From Isoetes taiwanensis (taxonomy: Eukaryota; Streptophyta; Lycopodiopsida; Isoetales; Isoetaceae), in the NCBI GenBank assembly GCA_021234155.1, contig JAJEKV010000093.1:2215712-2279711 (forward strand): a stretch of DNA of 64,000 bases, read 5' to 3'. Shown piece after piece: positions 43,561-56,368 of the stretch. The notes beneath the pieces are model-generated. The model searched no databases. It was not told where the DNA came from and was given only the letters and a program-made list of their open reading frames with translations. The position numbers were made by a program, and so were the translations under genes. Positions within the stretch are counted from its first letter, which is position 1. Every line of letters starts with the position of its first letter.

Positions 43561-45202
43561 CGCAATATCAGCAGCCACCACTGCAGGCGCAACCCAATCA
43601 ACTCTATCAAGAAGCGAAGCAACAACGTAGGGACCCAACACCACGCCCCCTTTTGATCCTTCTAAAGCTCGGTGTTATCGCGTCAAGAATGGGGTCATAC
43701 CACCACGGCGTGTCCTCAACTTCCACAAGTTCAGGTGCAGCTTCCTGGCACCAATCAGACCACATCGGTCCGCCTCACGGCTTACCAACTCTGGATTGCC
43801 AACGGCAAACAAGGCCCGCGTCCTGTTCTTCGGAAGCCACCTCGCGCGCCTCAGCAATCACGCTATCAACCAGCTCCTGCCAATCAACCTCAGATGGATC
43901 AACAAGCACAGGAAGAAATTTTTCAGGCTCTTAATCCTCCGATCCGGCCCGTCAAATTGGGTTGGTTTGGTTTCCGCGCCCGGACCAGCGTCCGCCCCCT
44001 TAACCATTATTCCTAATGGCACGCAGAACCTGCCTTTGCGATCGACACCATTCCTCATGAAGAGGAAAAAAGGTTCACTTTGCACCCGACTTGGAGAAAC
44101 TCATGCCGCATGTCATGCCTAAAGTTCGCCAAAGCATTCGAACCTCATGCAAAAAGTCTTTGAAGGCCATACGTTGGCTAATGTTCATGCCACCACTAGA
44201 GCTCAACAAAGACAAGAAGCACCGTCCACATCTCAACCTCCACGCTCTCAGACATATCCGAATATTGCTGCCGAGGTTGACCTACTCAAAGAAGTTGCTT
44301 CGCTTCATTACCACGCACTCCAAAGACTGTGGATCCGGTGATCCTTTTTTTCTCATGTGCCTCGGAACTCCAAGAGGAGCTGGCAAAAATCAAAATTCCT
44401 TTAAGTCGGCAACAATTTTGAAACTCGTCTCCGCTCTCAAGGACCAGTTACCACTCCTCGAATCGTTTTGGTTGGGGTACATTTGTTTATACCTCTACCC
44501 CCACGGTCCATGCCACGGTGGGCAATCAACAAGTCAACCATGTTCAAATTGGCGGAGGTAGCGCTAGTTAATCTCATCACGGATAAACTCGCAGAAACAA
44601 ATGGGCATCAAACAACTCTATCAGGCCCCCATATGACATCAAATTGGCTAATGGCCATATCCACGAGACCTCAAAGCGCCCGCCTCTTCTTCACATCAAC
44701 ATTGGTGATCTCGATTCCCCTTGGAATTTGGTGTTTGGAAATTTGGAGAAGATCCGGTGATTACGAAATGTTGGTCGGCCGATCTTTTCTTAGCCCGGGC
44801 CAAGAGTATCCATTCTTGGGCCCGCGGATCGGTTAGTCATCACGGATGGTCACCTCAATGCCACCATGGACTTGGAACCGGTAAGATCATTTCGGTTGAC
44901 CATGCGAGAACCCTCTCCAGAATCGATTCGAGGAAGCCCGGAATATCTATCAAGTACGGGCTCCACTGCGCGAAGTGCGCCTCGTCATCCTACCACGAAT
45001 ATTTCGATCCTTGGGGAGAAATGACTCTTGATCAGGACCAGGCTGTGGCAGCTTTGCTTGACCCTTACCTGGCTCCTTGCAATCGAATCCAATGTGTTGA
45101 TCACTTTTCAGATGCTGAACCTCCTGCAGCTCCTGTAGATGTACACGCTCTCATGAAGCAACCTGCGCTTGATGAAACTCAAAGAACCTCTCTTCTTCAC
45201 CC

Positions 45203-47690
45203 GCAGAAGTGCCACGATCTGTCATGTTACAACCTCCTGCTCATATTGTCCAAGACACGGAAGTTATCCCACATATTCAGACTCCTGAAGTTGAGATTGT
45301 GGACGTCGGCAATAATCAGCCGGTCCGCCTTGCTGCCAATCTTCCGACACCCTATCGTAACAGGGCCGTCACGCTCTTCAAAAAGTTCAAACACATTTTC
45401 GCCTGGAGTTACAGAGACCTTCGGGGGATCAACAAAACCTTGGGGGAACTCACCATTCCTACCAAGTCCGATGCACGTCCCGTATAGCAACGACAGTACC
45501 GGCTCAACCCCAATTACCGTGATCGCGTCAAGGCAGAGATTGACAAACTCCTTGCTGCAGGTTTGATCTATGAGGTCAAACATTCTGAATGGGTGAGCCC
45601 CATTGTCATTGCACTCAAACACAATGGAAAGATCCGTGTTTGCGTCGACTACCGGAAACTCAATCAGGCCACGGAGCGTGATCATTTTCCACTTCCCTTC
45701 ACAGACCAGGTTCTGGAAGAGGTCGCTGGACATGAGATGTACTCCTTCATGGATGGTTTTTCTGGCTACAATCAGATCTCAATCAAAGAATCTGATCAAC
45801 TCAAGACTACTTTCACCACCCCCGGTAAAATTTTTTGCCTACAAGGTGGTTCCTTTTGGATTATCAAACTCTCCATCAACGTTTCAACGCATCATGCTCT
45901 CAGTTTTTCATGATTTTATGAAGGAAAATCCCTTTTTGCAAATTTTTCAAGATGACTTCTCTGCCTACAGTTCCATGGCTGACCATTTGGATAAATTAGA
46001 ACTCGTCTTTCAGAAATGTGATGAGTCCGGCATTAGTCTCAATCCTGAGAAATGCACCTTTTGTGTCACCGTGTGTTACGTTAGGGACACGTTGTCGAAA
46101 GCAGCGGTATCACCACACGGATCCTGCCAAAATCAGTTGTGTGGTCAAAGCTCAAGCACCAGCCAATATCAAGGAGACACGCTCTTTCCTGGGTAAGGTA
46201 AATTATTACTCCACCTTCATTCCGGGACTTGCAGCCATTGCAGATCCCATTCATAAACTCACGGGTGATGAATCCACCTGGGCTTGGAATTCCCAGGCGG
46301 ATGCTGCTTTCCAACAGTTGAAGCTTTTACTTACTCAGGCCCCGGTTCTTGTTCCTCCTCAATGGGACAAGCCCTTTCACGTCCATGTAGATGTCTCGGC
46401 GTTCGCTATTGGAGCTGTTCTTTCTCAGGAATATGATGCGCACACTGACAAACCAATCCGATATGCCAGCAGAAAACTCAATTCGGCTGGCGCAACTACT
46501 ACCCGCCACGCAGGCGTGAAGCCTTGGGTTTAATTTTCTGTGTCCAACGCTTCCGTCACTATCTTTTAGGCAGTCAGATCAAATTCTTTGTTGACCACCA
46601 AGCACTCCTTTATTTGATCAACAAATCCACCCCCACGGGCGCATTGCTCGGCGGGTCCTTCTTACGCAGAATTTGCACCTTTTGAAATTGTTCACAAGGC
46701 AGGTAAATCTCATGTTGTCCGGATTATCTTTCGCATCCATCCGCGGATGATCCCTCCACGGGAGTCTCGGTCGCCTTTCACGGCGCTCAACTCTTTACGG
46801 TCGCGGCAACGCCACATTGGTTCCACAACTTTCGCCAGTATCTCCTCACGAGCCCTTCCACCGGAGGGCGCCACGCTCTCTCGATAGCGTCAATCCGGTC
46901 GACACCAATTTCTCGAGAGGTCCGTGACTACACCATGTTTGCGAGGCCATCTTTACAAAAAGAGGCAAGGATCGTCGCCGGACGCTGTGTTCTCCCTCAT
47001 GAGGTCCCAGATATTGTCCGAGAAGCCCATGAAGGGCTTGGTGGTGGTCATTTTCATGGTGACACCACGGCACGCAAAATCCTTCTTGCGGGTTATTTTT
47101 GGCCCACGCTCTTCAAAGACGCTCACGCCCACGCCTGCACGTGTGATGCTTGTCAGCGTGTGGGAAGGCCCACGGCCCGTGACGCTCTTCCATTGACGCC
47201 GGTCGCCACGCCACTTCCTTTCAGCAAATGGGTGATGGATTTTGTGGGACCCATCGATCCTCCTGCGCGGCACACCCGTGCCCGCTACATTCTGGTTCTC
47301 ACGGACTACGCTACCAAGTGGGCGGAAGCTTGCGCACTTCCAGACAACACTGCGGCAAGCACGGCCAAGGTCCTCTATCAGCAAATTATCACGCGTTTCG
47401 GCTGCCCCCACAGAGCTGGTCAGTGATCGAGGTGTCCATTTTATCAATCATACCCTAAAAGAGCTAACGGATTATCTACTGATCCATCATCACAAGAGCA
47501 CACCTTACTATCCTCAAGGGAACAGTTTGGCTGAAAGCACCAACAAAACTCTGGTCACAATTCTCAAGAAAATTTTGTGGCTTCAGACCGATTGGCAAGA
47601 CAAGCTTCCTACTGTTCTTTGGGCTTACAATACTTGTTTCAAAATAGCTATTGGTCACACTCCTTTCAAATTGGTTTATTAAAAAGCTCT
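45203..47690 (+). pseudogene. Gypsy pol: RT, RNase H and integrase, broken
   Basis: RT: lead-in FKHIFAWSYRDLRG (about 45390), WVSPIVIALKHNGKIRVCVDYRKLN (split by me into known blocks; about 45590-45660) and SFMDGFSGYNQI. The expected YxDD site reads QDDFSA at about 45950. RNase H: WDKPFHVHVDVSAFAIGAVL (about 46360). Integrase: HHCC finger HEVPDIVREAH...HFHGDTTARK...CTCDACQRVG (about 47000-47165), catalytic core MDFVGPIDPP and LVSDRGVHFINHT, PQGNSLAEST (about 47240-47530). Several stops and shifts, including near 46190, 46530, 47425 and 47683. Confidence 0.85.
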
Positions 47691-48319
47691 CATGCCTTTT
47701 GAGTACATCCTTCCAACTCTCCGTTTTCAACTGGCTACAGCCCATAATCTGCCTGCTGCACTCAAAGAAAGGGTTTATCAATTGGAACAGTTGGATGAAC
47801 TTAGGCGTGATGCTTATATTCGTGTTCTTCATGGCCAACAGTTGCAAAAATCTTTACATGACAAACGTATTAAGACAAAAACATTCCAAGAAGGTGATTT
47901 CGTTCTCCTTTATGATTCGATTATAAAAATTTTCGGGCAAGTTAAAGTTTATTTGGCTTGGCCCTTATCAAATTGTTCGGTGGTGGTGCTACCCGTTTTC
48001 AAAAGCTGGCTGAATTAGACGGAACTCCATTACCTACACTAGTTAATGGCTTTCGCCTCAAACCATTTCATACAACAGAAAGTGACAATCATACAACAAT
48101 TTGCTGTCCGGAACCATGACACGCAACGGATAGTGACTTCTGGCGGCATATTTATATTATATAGGTGGAATTTTTACAAAATGTGGCGAGAGCCCATCTA
48201 TTTCTGCTATGGGCAGCGCCCTATTTACAAAAACGGGCTCAGAGCCCTATCCACTAAGTCCTAAGGAGAAAACTCCTCTAGGGTTGGGAGCAGAGGGTAT
48301 CAGCGGGATGTGGTAGTAA

Positions 48320-48718
48320 TTACGCTTTCGGGGTCCCAGCAGCAGTCTTGGGAATCACCTCCATCCCGTTGGTATGGGGATCGGCATGCTCAGCCATGCC
48401 AGCACACCACCCGTCCATAGCAATGCCACGATTGTGGCACCACCAGAGGTCCATGCAGTCCATTTTACAAGTGATCCACTCTAGACAGTTAGAAGGCATC
48501 GTGCACTTGTCGTGCAAACTAGCGGCGGGCATATCTGCGAAGCCATCGGGTGTCTCAAAAGCCGCTCCACGTTTCGTCTTATATAGCCAACCCGAGGGGA
48601 CCTCCACGGCCGGCGTGGACCAATCAGAAAATTCGCCAGCGTGGTTTGCAATGCAAAATTTGTTACTAAATGAGGAATCTTTTCTCCGCCGCATATCTAG
48701 CCATGGTACCTTCGACAC
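48320..48718 (-). CDS. Antisense ORF in the 3' tail of the gypsy element (132 aa)
   Basis: Open on the minus strand, starting MSKVPWLDMRRRKDSSFSN and rich in Cys, Trp and Met (CMDLWWCHNRG). Several Tat-clade elements (for example maize Grande) carry an antisense gene between integrase and the 3' LTR; this one fits by place and direction only. I recognise no domain. Confidence 0.4.
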   Translation of the reverse strand: MSKVPWLDMRRRKDSSFSNKFCIANHAGEFSDWSTPAVEVPSGWLYKTKRGAAFETPDGFADMPAASLHDKCTMPSNCLEWITCKMDCMDLWWCHNRGIAMDGWCAGMAEHADPHTNGMEVIPKTAAGTPKA

Positions 48719-50219
48719 TTTCGTTTTAATGATATCCCCGCCGAGTTACCCGGCATTAAATGACATTCCTTCTTTTCACGCCCGTCGAACATTAATGTGT
48801 GTCCTTTTGCCACCTGTCACATCCGATCATTCCCTTACGTCTCATCGCCACCGATCATTGCTTCTCCCTTTACCATTTGGGGACTTAGCAAAATTTTGCC
48901 CTTCAATCGCCAACTTTGCATCTGTCGCCACCTGGCATCATCAACGGTTGAAGGTTCGCCCTCATCATGCCCCTTCACCTACACTTGCGCGCCCTAAAAC
49001 CTTTTCGTCTATCTGCGCCTTCGTCTTACGTTCTCGCTCTCCGCCTTCTCCAAAGCGGTTCCTTACGTTCCGACGCTCTTTGCCATGGTTTGCCCCAAAC
49101 TTCCTACACTTGGGGCTACGCTCCAAAGGGATGCAACTGTTTTTTCGTATCTTTCTCGGCCCACCTTTTCGTGAAGCCCTTCTTGGTCCAAGTCGGAAGT
49201 GGCGGGCATACAACCCGGCCCCAATCCGGGAGCAATTACAGCGGTTCATCGGCTCACATCGTCCAGCGGCCGCGGAAGGATTTGCTTTCACGATTGGTCG
49301 ATGGCACCACCATTTTACTTTTCGGCATTTGCTTTACGAGGTATTCCGTATTCCTTTGCAAAAACCTTACGTCTCTTGGGCTGCTTCTACGGGACATGGG
49401 CGTCACACTCGATTCGGTGCTCTGCTTATCAAGCTAACCGGCATCGCCTCACAAATATTGCAAAGTCACATGACACTTTTGTGAAGTTTCGTGGGCAAAT
49501 TGCTGGGTATTCCATCAAGAACACCCATATTAATAAGCCGTTCTATAATATGGTCATCAGCGCCATCCACTCAATACGCATGTTGATTGGCCACATTTAT
49601 TGTTCTCTTGCCTTCTTCAAAGTAGACCGCGATGGGGCTACCCCCTCCTCTGTCTCACGAAGTTTGATTGGGTGGCCATCTTGGGCACTCATCAGTCATT
49701 ATCTTCTTCTTGAGAGCCCTTCCACTTCCCATACCTCCACTCGGCCGGTCTCTGCATTCCCGTCGTCAAACTCAACAAAATTTGTACCTTCCGCATGGAC
49801 TTCCCCTCGATCACTGTTCACCACCGGACCACACATGTTTGTCTCCTCTTCCTCCTCGAAGCCCGCCTTCCAATTCCGTCATGCTTCTCAACAATCTCGG
49901 ATAAGGCAACAGCGAGGATTTTGCACCTCCACATCCTCGGCTTGACTCTGTACAAATTCGGCCGGGATGTTCAAGGCTGCTGCCATGCGGTTACAAGCAT
50001 CGGGAGGCTCTCATGAGCGGTGTTGAGGCATCCTGGAAGGCTTCCGTGCGGTTCAAAGACCTCAAGCTGCTGGCGCACAAGTTCAAACTTTGGAGGCCCA
50101 ACTTCAAAAAAAAGCAGCGGCTCTATTACGAGGCCCGTGTAGATCTCAAAAAGTGCTCGGGATCGAGACCAGCCTACTTGCGGATCGGCCGGGGCTCAGC
50201 TCCAAACTACAATTCAGGA

Positions 50220-51059
50220 CTTATTGGAACAGAACAAGTCCAAAGATACCCTCCTGGGTGACAAGGAGAAAGATATTGCTAAGCTAGACACCTTGTACTC
50301 AGAGCTTTGTGACAATTACCGCACTCAAGTTCATAACCTTACCGAGCGTGAGGCTAGACTCACCTCTCTAGAAGCTCAGCTTTCCACGGCCTGACAAATC
50401 AGCTAACGTCCATCCAGGATCAGCTTTGGGGCTCGGAAACAAAAGGTCATAGATGGCCGAGATTGCCACGCCGACTCCAAACTCGGGGCAATCTTCTTCA
50501 CATGCCACGCTTCCTATTAAGCGGGTCCGTGATCGGGTCCCGTCTTCTCTTAGAAAAGGAGAACAAGATCCGTGACCTGGAACATCAGCTCCAGCAAGCA
50601 GTTCAATCTGCTGAAGAAGCCCAAAACAAACAGGAGGGCTATATTGAAATTGCTACCAACATTCCTGTGGACTTCTCTACTCCTTCCAGCTATCTTGACT
50701 ATGTGGTGGCCCGACGGCACCTTTTCTTTTTAAAGTGGTACGCGGCCAATGGCAATGTTCATCAACAGCCACTCAAAAGTGTGGACTTCCTTCGGATCTG
50801 GCCGGATCTTTCTATAGAAGACAAGGGTTTATTTTGTGCACTCTTAGTCTTTGATCAGCTCACTTCTGAAGATCCCGAATTGGTCATTTTCCGTGTTGTT
50901 CAGCCCATGGCTTATGTTTTTCATGACTTCTACCTGGCAGATCTCCTTGATAAATTCCGGGATGAGGCCCATTGTGTTTTTCGTGGCAACTCCAATGCTG
51001 CTTGGTTGTTATCGGCAACCAACCAATATTTCAAGGATCCCTTTCGGTCGGACTTTTGA
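50220..51059 (+). pseudogene. Sense coiled-coil ORFs in the 3' tail of the gypsy element
   Basis: The frame at about 50220-50395 reads as a coiled coil (LLEQNKSKDTLLGDKEKD, LTEREARLTSLEAQL). From 50463 a second frame has LEKENKIRDLEHQLQQAVQ and then a compact region (FFLKWYAANGNVHQQP, YLADLLDKFRDEAH) to 51059. Such coiled-coil proteins are common extra ORFs of plant gypsy tails. Broken into pieces here. Confidence 0.45.
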
Positions 51060-52035
51060 ACAGAGTACATGCGAACTTGCTCAACACTTACCACCTCGTG
51101 GCGGGGCTGAAACATTGGTACCGAGTAAACAAAAATTTGGCGCATCCCGATGATCTTGAGTTAGCCCAAATTTATATCGAAGACTTGGGAGGCTACAATC
51201 AAGCTGTGGCCTTACGGAAAGCAAGACCATCCCAGCGGGTTGGGTAAATCCTCTGTCTATCAATTACTCTCTACTTCAGAATGGGACCATTGGTGTCGTG
51301 CTCTTGATCAAGATCTCGTTCGAGCATTCAGGGACATGGCTCTGCAACCCACGCACACAGGCCTGCTTCCCTCTCCATATGCTTCCTTAGGAGTCCCACC
51401 ACGCCCACGGTTCCTCTCTTCTGACTGGCGTCTTCCCTTTTGGGCCAGAAGGTCTGGATGGCCTACGGGTCGACTCGCCTCGGATCTCGGCCGGATCTCC
51501 GGTGGGATCGATTTGTCGGGCAGCTCCAATTGGGAGGATAATGCCACCTTGGACACTACTGAGAATTGGATTTATATTGGTAATGGCGTGGTTGGCAAAG
51601 GCTGCGATGCTTTGCATGGTCTTGATACCTTCTTGCGAGAATGCGCCACCTCACGGACCCGCCGATCCACCGTCAAAAGCTGGTTTTTACGTCTGCTGCT
51701 CTCAAATGCATCCTTTCGGCTCTTTAAATCGGCGGCGTCAATCTTTCCTTTACCAATCCGAATGCCGGCGTCGGTGCCCGGTCTCGGACCTGCTTTCTCA
51801 TGGAGTGCCGGTTTGTTCGCCCGGACGCCCATCTTTGCCACGGAAGACATGGTGGCTCTCACTTCCTCATTGATGCCGATCACGCCCTTGGGCTCCAGCA
51901 CTCGGCGCCCTTCAAACCGCGGGACCTCATTGCTCATTACCATAATGGCACCCGACCTCATTCCGTGAGGATCACTTTCAGACTGCTGGTTTCCCGCCCT
52001 CGGGGCTTACTTCCTCCATTTCTTGGTGAGTGTCA

Positions 52036-52047
52036 TTTGGTGGGGAG
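52036..52047 (+). other. Polypurine tract
   Basis: The G-rich run TTGGTGGGGAG ends right at the first base of the 3' LTR, the position needed for plus-strand priming. Confidence 0.75.
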
Positions 52048-52634
52048 TGTTAGTCTGTGCCTCTGATGCGGGACTATTCATGCATTCCACCGGACCAAGT
52101 CAAGGCCAAGGATCCACAACCAGGCGTGGGTGATCGTCAAAGGCTGTGAGAAGACCAAGCGGCAGACCACCTGCAGTCAAACTGCGTCCCCGTCAACAAG
52201 AGGCTTCGGACAAATGGCGCCCGTCCGGCCGCGTCGGCGTCCGGCGTGATTCTAGGCACTTCAAGAGGCTTTGCCAGCATTCCTGCAAATCAGGCCTCCT
52301 TCCAGGAGTCGGCACCGAGATCAGTCAGAGTGTCTATATTGGGCCAAAGACCATTGTACTATATATATGAGTAGAGCTAGCACATGAGTTTTAGATAAGT
52401 TTTGAGTCTTGTCTCATTTCAGTCTTCTCTCGATTGCGAGAGCTCATGTATGTTCATCATTGATATCAAGGAAGCTTATCATTTTTCTCTCATTGTTCTC
52501 TTTTGTTCTGTTTTCTTCTTCTTGTTCTCTTCTTGCAAATCCCGCGTGACATAATCCCCCGGATTCTCCTGTTAGATCCACGGGTCCTCACAGAGGGCTG
52601 TCTTGCAGGAGTTCCCGAACCCAGACCCCAAACA
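52048..52634 (+). repeat. 3' LTR
   Basis: Starts TGTTAGTCTGTGCC, ends CCCCAAACA. Near-identical to the 5' LTR from about 52260 to the end, more diverged before that. Followed by the duplicated ATGCA. Confidence 0.95.
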
Positions 52635-52639
52635 ATGCA

Positions 52640-55600
52640 GAAGATTACCAGGTAGAAATTTTTGTGTTCTTGTGTTTTTTCTTCCTCCCCGTTCTGTGTT
52701 TAGCATATTTTTGATGAATTTGGATCTGAACCTGGTACCAAATTTCGTCCCTCTCTCAGCATCCCATGCCATCTTTTGACTTTCCAGCTTTCTACATAGA
52801 CCTTTCTTTATGTGTTTGGCTTCAAGCACCTAAGCAAACAAACACTTGAGCTACAGCTTTCAAAGCCATTTCTAGTTGATGATGTTTTTAGTTCAGTATT
52901 AAAATCAATTGGCAATAAGCTTGTTCTTTTTGCAAGTTTGGAATTAACTGTCTTGGCCATTAATCATCTCTTATGTAAGAAAATGTAGTTCCTTATATGT
53001 GACGTCGTCAATTTTGAATTGCAGGCTGTGGCACAAATTAAACAGCCAGATTGGGCTCATCCAGATTCTGCTTGAAAATTGCACTTGGTTGAATGCTTCA
53101 CCTGGCTCTATCAGATATACACAAAAGGAATAAAGACCTGGCCTATTCTTGACCATAACTGATTGCAAAGCACGTGGTCTGAAGACCCATTTAGCAGAAT
53201 CCAGTCCATTTTATTTCTGAACAACCATTTTGTTCTATGATTTCCAAACCCCCAATTGCTTTCTAAACGTCCTTCCATGTAGGGTTTTTGTTTATGTATT
53301 CAAAAGTTCTAAGGACAATGCAGTGTTAAGCTAGGAAGGGACAGCAATAGGGGAAGCAAGACTTCAAAAACATACCAAAAATCTAGCATGACTTTTGGAG
53401 ATGACCACTGTTCATGACTTGCAGATTATAGAGACAGATCAAAAGAGAAGGGCAGACCGTTCTCATATTTCCTTGACTCCCGATGTTATCATTTATATAA
53501 TGTGCCTTGCTTTCATATGTCATTGTAACGGAGCGTTCTGCTGATTACAAAACACAGAAGATGCACGATACATGCAACTAAAGGCATATGAGAAATAAGA
53601 GGTACAAATTGTTGTAAGCCCAATTTGAACTATTTATTAGTCCAGCGCCATGTTGCACAATGTAAGATGAGTCTGCCATAGTTTGTCTATAAAATATTTT
53701 CTGCTGAGAACTCTCTGCAGGTTCTTGTTTATTTTTATTTTCTCACTTTATCATTTTAGCAGGTCCCCTCTTGTTTGATCAAGTTAACAATCCTCAGATG
53801 ATATTTTCTACTGGATCCAAACTTTATATGTTCAATGAACCAATCAATCTGCCAGCAAAGGCATCGAATCATTTGATTTTTATAGTTAGAATCATGTGTC
53901 TTACTGTTGTCTAAATATGCATTTGACTTGTGTTTTTCTTAGGAGATAAGAATATGTAGCAAAATAACAGGGGGTTTTTTTTGTATTTTTGTACGGGTTT
54001 TGCTATGGTTTTTATATGATTTGATGGGGGTATTCTGCGAGGCATACTAATCAGTACTTCTAGAGTGCGCCCCGTATTTTTTTCTTGAAATCCATATCTT
54101 CAATGGTTTACCCCCTTTTTAGCAGGGTTTTATTTTTATTTCCATGGTTTATTTAAAATTTATCCCCATTGTTTTGTATTTCTATGATTTATTTAGAAGT
54201 GGTGTGCATGCAGGGCTCGAGCCGTGCTACTTTAGGGTTAGCTGAAGCCATTTAGGTATTTCCTGATTCTGCAGGCATAAGGCAAAGCAGCAGCGATGCT
54301 GCCAAAATTCGAGTATGCAGCAAGGAATTTCTTCCTCGGTTCGTGAAGACTTGGAGCAACCTCTCAACTATGCAAGGAATTATTTGGCAGACATTCTTGA
54401 GCCTTGCATTCAACGGGTATCAGGCAAACAAAAGCGGAAGCTGGGAGTGCAAGTTGGTTGTGGAAAACATAATTTCTGAAAGCATACAGAAGTCTTATAC
54501 CTGCGATATGGCAGAAGGATATGGCCAGGATTTTTGCTCTTTGGTTGTGCTGGATGGTTGCGTAATGCTGTTGTCGAACCAGGATAAGGCTCTACTTAGT
54601 TCCCTCACAGATTACCAACATGCAAAGTACCAGTAGCTTGCTTTCAAATTAGACAACTATGGCACAATCTACTTCGATTTTTTCCCTCCTCAGCCCCTCC
54701 CCCCTTTCTGCTTCTTCCTCTCGGGTTCCAAAATCAGGTAAGATACTATTTCTTTCTTTTCTTTTATTTATTGACATAATCTGACATAAAATGATCATTT
54801 TGTTCATCCCTTGCCACAGCCTCAAAACTATTGGAATAGTTGCTGCTGGGGTTTTTCTGCTCATAGCAGCATGCATAATTTTACTTCATTTGGACTTGGT
54901 TGTGCTAAATGTGTTGGGAGATTTATACAGATCTAAATCTTAGTGCAATGTCAGCCTGGTGCAATACTGTGAGAATAGAAATAACAATGCAGGTAAGAGA
55001 TAATATGAAGAATAAAGAGTGCTTTAGAGCCTTTCAGACATTTTAAAGGAAGGCATAAAGAGGGGCAACTATTGAACACTTTTGGTTATGTACACCCGCT
55101 TCTCTTTCAAAAGCACAATAGATGGAAGGCTTGCAAATGTCCTAAGCCATATTTGTTCTTTTTTTACCAGGTTTGAAGCACGTATTTTATTCAGCGTACA
55201 TCTATTATCTACTATGATAAACACAGCTAATTACGTCCTACAAGGCCATGGCACAAAGGTCTTTAATGAATTGCAGATCAATGGCTTAATGCCACTGACA
55301 CATGCATGATTTAGGATGACGAAAAAATTGCCCCAAGCTCACTTTGTCACTGAGATTTCAGTAATGTGTTGAGTTGCCAACATCTTCGTAGATGCCACAC
55401 ATCAGATTGTTATTAGATTGTTAAAGAAGACCTAATAGCTGCAGATTGGTTTCACTTATGAATCATAAGCTTCCTTGGGTCTTATCTTTTTTGGCCATTT
55501 CAGTTGGTGCATCTATTCTTTGGTTTCTGTTCTGGGCATATCTTCAGCCATGAAGGTTTTTGATCTATATCCATTACAATCCATTTCATTTGGATATGTT

Positions 55601-55977
55601 TCGAGAATTTAGCACGCAATTTGTATGCATGCCATTTGTATGCATACCTATAGCCTATTTCTGGACATGTTTCTTCAACTAAGATTTTCCTACATATTTA
55701 TTATGTGTATTATCTGTTAGCTTGGTCTACATCCTTTTTGCAAAATTTGACTTCTTAATGCAAGCCTTGTATTAGTTGTGCGTATGGTTGAGGCATGTTT
55801 TTATTCCCTTTCAAAATATTTAGGTTTCACATGATTTGTTTGCTCTTCAGGTTGGAAACCACTCTTTTTAGAGATATAGTGCGTAGGAGCACACCGTCTT
55901 AGGCACAAGAACCTATAGCGATGTACACAACAATCATAGACAATTTTCAATGCCAGGAAGAAAAAAAATTTTAACCT
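52640..55977. other. Interior of the Harbinger-like element, no certain gene
   Basis: AT-rich. At 54659 an ATG opens a Ser-rich stretch (MAQSTSIFSLLSPSPLSASS) that ends at a good donor (CAG|GTAAGA, about 54737). An acceptor near 54820 is followed by a hydrophobic stretch (GIVAAGVFLLIAACIILL), but in a frame that does not join the first. A transit-peptide-like captured exon pair is possible, weakly. A copy of the dispersed repeat lies at 53955-54068. Confidence 0.35.
53955..54068 (+). repeat. Dispersed repeat, copy b
   Basis: Same orientation as 28846-28959, with the shared GAGGCATACTAATCAGTAC block and AATAACAGG start. Confidence 0.75.
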
Positions 55978-56368
55978 ATAACACAAACCATTACATTACA
56001 CGCATTAAAATTAAATTCCCCCTTAAACCCCCTTTTGTTTGGGTGCATATTCACACGGGGGTGACGTGAGAGGCGAGAGAGCCCTTTTAATTATGTATTG
56101 CATGTACAAAATCAACACCATATAGTATATTGCCTGAAATCTTATAGTATTTTGCAAATCTTGTTATACAGTATCATAATTTCTATACATCCATACCCCA
56201 CAAACGAGGAATTTTGTGTACGGTGTAGATTAAGGAATAAGGTGTGAATATGCCTATCCAACAGCTCTCGTTGCCCGGAGTCACCCCCCGTGTGAATATG
56301 CACCCAAACAAAAGGGGGTTTAAGGGGGAATTTAATTTTAATGCGTGTAATGTAATGGTTTGTGTTAT
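55978..56368. mobile_element. Long-TIR MITE, copy A2
   Basis: A 391-bp non-coding element. Outer ends ATAACACAAACCATTACAT and its inverse; inner arms carry CCCCTTAAACCCCC and GGGTGCATATTCACACGGGG, as in copy A1. The middle shares CCCCACAAACGAGGA and CAGCTCTCGTTGCCCGGAGT with A1. It is nested inside the Harbinger-like element. Confidence 0.9.

Larger units (their letters stand above)
41539..52634 (+). mobile_element. Complete Ty3/gypsy LTR retrotransposon, Tat-like, decayed coding region
   Basis: LTRs of 594 and 587 bp, both TG...CA, flanked by the 5-bp duplication ATGCA (41534-41538 and 52635-52639). The primer site is tRNA-Asp-like, with a polypurine tract. Order gag, protease, RT, RNase H, integrase, then a long 3' tail of about 4 kb with extra ORFs. 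Integrase after RT is the Ty3 order; the tRNA-Asp-type primer and long 3' tail suit the Tat/Athila side of the family. Confidence 0.95.

Noticed and set aside
48348..49945. Long plus-strand ORFs in the gypsy tail
   Set aside because: Low-complexity Ser/His/Pro-rich readings opposite or beside the antisense ORF, without motifs.
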